Translations under genes and position numbers: made by a program
The notes under the pieces: generated by a model
Seen by the model: only the letters and a program-made list of their open reading frames with translations
Databases searched by the model: none
What the model was told of the DNA's origin: nothing
Assembly (NCBI GenBank): GCA_021730945.1
Contig: JAKFYH010000039.1
Coordinates: 1 to 53,584 of the forward strand
Source: Acidobacteriota bacterium
Lineage (GTDB): Bacteria > Acidobacteriota > Vicinamibacteria > Vicinamibacterales > UBA2999
DNA length: 53,584 nt
Direction of reading: 5' to 3'
Part shown: in pieces, positions 50,579-53,584 of the stretch
Layout: each line of letters begins with the position of its first letter
How positions within the stretch are numbered: the first letter of the stretch is position 1

Positions 50579-52483
50579 ATGGCCATCGCTGAAGACAGGC
50601 GGCGCCTCACTTACCGGCTCACCGTGCTACGGGTGTCGGCGGCGGTCGCGTTCGGCCTGCTGGCTTTCGGCTTCTGGTTCTTCCAGGTGGTGCAACACGC
50701 CAAGTTCAGGGAAATGGCGGAGAACAACCACCAGCGCACGCTGACCTTGCGCGCGCCGCGCGGGATCATCTTCGACCGCACGGGCCGGTTGCTGGTCGAG
50801 AACCGCAACTCCTTCAATATTTCGATCGTCCGCGAGCACACCAAGGATCTCGACCGCACCATTCGCACGCTGGCTGCGGTCACCGGAGTGGCCGAAAAGA
50901 CCGTGCGCGAGATCGTCGAACGCCAGCGGCGAGAACCGACCTATCGCCCGATCGTGATCATCCAGGATGCGACGCTGGCGCAAGTGGCCGCGGTCACGGC
51001 GCGGCGGCTTGATTTCGAGTTGCCGGACGTGCTGGTCCAGGAAGTGCCGACCCGCGAGTATCCGGATCGGGCGATGGCGGCCCACCTGATTGGCTATGTC
51101 GGCGAGGCGAGCGAAGACCAGGTGGCCAGCGATCACATGGCCAGTGGATCGATCGTCGGCCAGTTCGGCATCGAGCGTGTCTATAACAAGCTGCTGATGG
51201 GCGAGGACGGCGCGCGGCGCGTAGTGGTCAACAGCGTCGGCCGCGAAATCCGGACGCTCGAGGAACTGCCTCCCGTGCAGGGCCGTCGCGTGCAGTTGTC
51301 GATCGACTCCGCCATGCAAAAGGCCGCCGAGGACGCCTTCCGGGCCTTCGGTTACTGGGGGTCGGCGGTCGTCCTTGAACCCAAGAGCGGCGATGTGCTG
51401 ACCCTGACCAGCATGCCGGCGTTTGACCCCAACGCCTTTGCCACCGGCATCGACCGGGCGACGTGGAGCCAACTGAACGGTGACGCCTTGCGGCCGCTGC
51501 AGAACCGCGCCATCCAGGGCCGCTATTCGCCGGGGTCGACCTTCAAGATCCTGGTCGCCACCGCAGCCCTCGAGGAAGGCGTGATCACGCCGGAGCGGCA
51601 AATCTATTGCCCGGGCGGCGGCACCTTCTACGGCCGATTCTTTCAGTGCAGCTCCAAGGCCGGCCACGGCTACATGGACATGCGCCATGCGCTGGAGAAG
51701 TCGTGCAACACCTACTTCTACACCGTCGGCGACATGCTGGGTATCGATCGCATCCACAAGTGGGGCGAGCGGTTGGGCCTGGCCGGCAAGAGCGGCATCG
51801 ATCTGCCGAATGAGGTCGAGAGCATCGTTCCGTCGCAGGAGTGGAAGCGCAAGCGGTTCAACGAGCGGTGGTACGCGGGCGACACCATTTCAGTGTCGAT
51901 CGGGCAGGGCATGGTCGACGTGACGCCGATGTCCCTGGCCGTGATGATGGCGACGGTGGCCACCGGCACGCGGGTGGTTCCCCGGCTGGTTACCGCTTTT
52001 GACGAGGGTGACGGCTGGCGGCCGGTCCCGGTGCCGCCGTCCCCATTCGTGCCGTTCCTGTTGAGACCGGAGACCGTCGCGGCCGTGCACGATGGGCTGT
52101 GGCTGGCGGTGAATGGGGCGGGCACCGCGGTGCGCGGGAAGATCGTCGGCCGCGATGTCGCCGGCAAGACCGGCACCGCGCAGGTCATCTCCAACGAGGG
52201 CAAGAAGCGCGCCCGTGGCAGCGAACGCGACCTGCGCGACCATGGCTGGTTCGTGTTCATGACGCCCAAGGACAACCCGGAACTGGCGGGTGTCGTGTTC
52301 GCCGAACACGGCGAGCACGGCTCCAATGCCGCGCCGATTGCCAAGCACATTATCGAGACCTATTACGCCCAACGCGACGGCCTGCCGCTGCCGCTGCCAC
52401 CGGTGCCACCGGTGCCGCCGCCGGCCGTGCCGGTGCCCGTCCGTACCGTGGCCACCGTGGGCCCGGGTGGAGGCACACCCTAG
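50579..52483 (+). CDS. mrdA: Penicillin-binding protein 2 (elongation transpeptidase)
   Basis: 634 aa class B PBP. N-terminal anchor about 20-38, pedestal/dimerisation region, then the transpeptidase domain with nucleophile S320 (SPGSTFKIL), S375-C-N377 (EKSCNTYF) and K530-T-G (AGKTGTAQV). C344 and C357 lie in the PBP2-specific CPGGGTFYGRFFQCSSKAGHG-like loop. Pro-rich tail at the C-terminus. Its stop (TAG) overlaps the rodA GTG by one base. Confidence 0.95.
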   Translation: MAIAEDRRRLTYRLTVLRVSAAVAFGLLAFGFWFFQVVQHAKFREMAENNHQRTLTLRAPRGIIFDRTGRLLVENRNSFNISIVREHTKDLDRTIRTLAAVTGVAEKTVREIVERQRREPTYRPIVIIQDATLAQVAAVTARRLDFELPDVLVQEVPTREYPDRAMAAHLIGYVGEASEDQVASDHMASGSIVGQFGIERVYNKLLMGEDGARRVVVNSVGREIRTLEELPPVQGRRVQLSIDSAMQKAAEDAFRAFGYWGSAVVLEPKSGDVLTLTSMPAFDPNAFATGIDRATWSQLNGDALRPLQNRAIQGRYSPGSTFKILVATAALEEGVITPERQIYCPGGGTFYGRFFQCSSKAGHGYMDMRHALEKSCNTYFYTVGDMLGIDRIHKWGERLGLAGKSGIDLPNEVESIVPSQEWKRKRFNERWYAGDTISVSIGQGMVDVTPMSLAVMMATVATGTRVVPRLVTAFDEGDGWRPVPVPPSPFVPFLLRPETVAAVHDGLWLAVNGAGTAVRGKIVGRDVAGKTGTAQVISNEGKKRARGSERDLRDHGWFVFMTPKDNPELAGVVFAEHGEHGSNAAPIAKHIIETYYAQRDGLPLPLPPVPPVPPPAVPVPVRTVATVGPGGGTP

Positions 52484-53568
52484 TGTTTGAGCGCCGGCTG
52501 TATCACCACGTCGACTGGCTGCTGATTGGCGCCGTCCTCGCGATTTGCGCGATTGGCCTCGCCATGATCTACAGCACGACCGGCGGCGCCGGTCCGGTCT
52601 ACTGGACCCAGGTGTATGCGCTCGGCCTCGGCTCGGTGGCGATGCTGCTGTGCCTGACGTTCGACTACCGCTCGCTGGCCGACAAGTCGCACTGGTTCTA
52701 CCTGGCGATGATTGTGGCGTTGATTGCGGTGCTGTTTGTGGGGTCGGTGCGGGGCGGGTCGCGCCGCTGGCTGGATCTGGGTGTCTTCAACTTGCAGCCG
52801 TCCGAGTTTGCCAAGGCGACCCTGGCGCTGATGCTGGCCAAGATGCTCGGCGAAGAGCGGCGTTCGGCTCTCACGAATACCGACCTGGCGCTGGCAATCG
52901 CCCTGACCGCCGTGCCCTTTGTCGCTATCGCGCGCCAACCCGACCTGGGCACGGCGATCACGCTATTGCCGGTCCTGCTGGTGGTCGCCTTCGTCGCCGG
53001 CATGCCGATGAAGTACGTCTACGTGCTGGTGCTGGTCGGGACGCTGGCGGCGCCGGTGGCCTACAAGTTCGGCCTGCAGGACTACCAGCGGGAGCGCATC
53101 TCCACCTTTCTCGACCCGGCGCAGGATCCGCGCGGTGCCGGCTACCAGCAGATCCAGGCGCGGATCACCGTGGGATCGGGCGGCGTGTGGGGCAAGGGCT
53201 ACATGGAAGGCACCCAGGGACAGCTGCGGTTCCTGCCGGTGGCGCACAACGACTTCATCTTCTCGGTGCTGGCCGAGGAGCAGGGCCTGGTCGGCGTGCT
53301 CGTCGCGCTCGGGCTGTATTTCTTCGTGATCTCGCGGGCGCTCGACGCCGCCCGCCTGGCCAAGGATCGCCTCGGCTCCTATCTCGTCCTGGGCGTACTC
53401 GCGTCGTTTACGTTCCAGGTTGTCTACAACATCACCATGTCGGCGGGTCTGGCGCCGGTCAAGGGGCTGACGCTGCCGCTGATGAGTTACGGCGGATCCT
53501 CGATGATCGCGACGCTCGCCGGGTTCGGACTGATCCTCAACGTTAGGATGCGTAGGTTTACGAATTAG
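52483..53568 (+). CDS. rodA: Peptidoglycan polymerase RodA (SEDS family)
   Basis: 361 aa from GTG 52483, overlapping the mrdA stop by one base. About ten membrane helices. GSRRWLDLGVFNLQPSEFAK and RQPDLGTAITLLPVLLVV are SEDS landmarks with the catalytic aspartate in the latter region; LPLMSYGGSSMIATLAGFGL is the C-terminal signature. Polymerises glycan strands with PBP2. Last gene in the window. Confidence 0.95.
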   Translation: MFERRLYHHVDWLLIGAVLAICAIGLAMIYSTTGGAGPVYWTQVYALGLGSVAMLLCLTFDYRSLADKSHWFYLAMIVALIAVLFVGSVRGGSRRWLDLGVFNLQPSEFAKATLALMLAKMLGEERRSALTNTDLALAIALTAVPFVAIARQPDLGTAITLLPVLLVVAFVAGMPMKYVYVLVLVGTLAAPVAYKFGLQDYQRERISTFLDPAQDPRGAGYQQIQARITVGSGGVWGKGYMEGTQGQLRFLPVAHNDFIFSVLAEEQGLVGVLVALGLYFFVISRALDAARLAKDRLGSYLVLGVLASFTFQVVYNITMSAGLAPVKGLTLPLMSYGGSSMIATLAGFGLILNVRMRRFTN

Positions 53569-53584
53569 GCGGATAGGGCGGGTC

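Overview
The window is high-GC bacterial chromosome (about two thirds G+C by eye). It most resembles an Acidobacteriota genome of the Vicinamibacteria type. This is inference from gene content: a VWFA-related exported protein of the acidobacterial kind, exported BNR/VPS10-like repeat proteins, a sigma factor paired with a zinc-finger anti-sigma/TPR/CHAT fusion, many secreted peptidases, and short tandem arrays in the gaps between genes. I see no phage, plasmid, transposase or CRISPR.

Layout. 1-8.2 kb (minus strand): 5' part of rimO, asnS, a sugar-phosphate isomerase/epimerase, an AmgK-like kinase with a MurU-like nucleotidyltransferase (cell-wall sugar salvage), a CYTH protein, an HtrA/Deg protease and an M24 peptidase. 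8.3-13.9 kb: an overlapping VWA/PrcB-like/DUF4870-like set, two small genes on the other strand, and an M28 peptidase whose 5' end carries a MITE-like insertion. 13.9-18.6 kb: glycogen phosphorylase, a threonine-dehydratase-like enzyme, a P1-family peptidase and a small membrane protein. 18.7-27.5 kb: a tightly overlapping branched-chain amino acid operon, leuA-leuB-leuC-leuD-ilvB-ilvN-ilvC, with a divergent LysR regulator across an AT-rich 101-bp gap. 27.6-33.8 kb: tRNA-Leu(CAG), cardiolipin synthase, uridine kinase, a small membrane protein, a Tat-exported HisC-like aminotransferase and a DPP-IV-like S9 peptidase. 33.8-36.8 kb: a large exported BNR-repeat protein. 36.8-42.0 kb (minus): ECF-type sigma factor, then an anti-sigma/TM/TPR/CHAT fusion, then a Tat-exported protein of unknown function, closed by an intrinsic terminator. 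42.3-46.9 kb: response regulator, SppA protease and PpiD-like foldase. 47.0-53.6 kb: GAF-GGDEF diguanylate cyclase directly before the rod-shape cluster mreB-mreC-mreD-mrdA-rodA.

The most interesting unit is the sigma / ZAS-TPR-CHAT / exported-protein operon. Its CHAT domain appears to have lost the nucleophilic cysteine, which suggests a sensor or scaffold role rather than proteolysis. Two genome-style features recur. First, -10-like hexamers lie only 6-9 bases before several start codons with no Shine-Dalgarno sequence, so leaderless mRNAs are likely. Second, nearly every larger gap has its own short tandem array, and some arrays run into coding ends (rimO linker, leuC N-terminus, nucleotidyltransferase stop).

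Start codons were chosen by family N-termini, signal peptides, overlaps and RBS. All family calls come from motif recognition without database searches.
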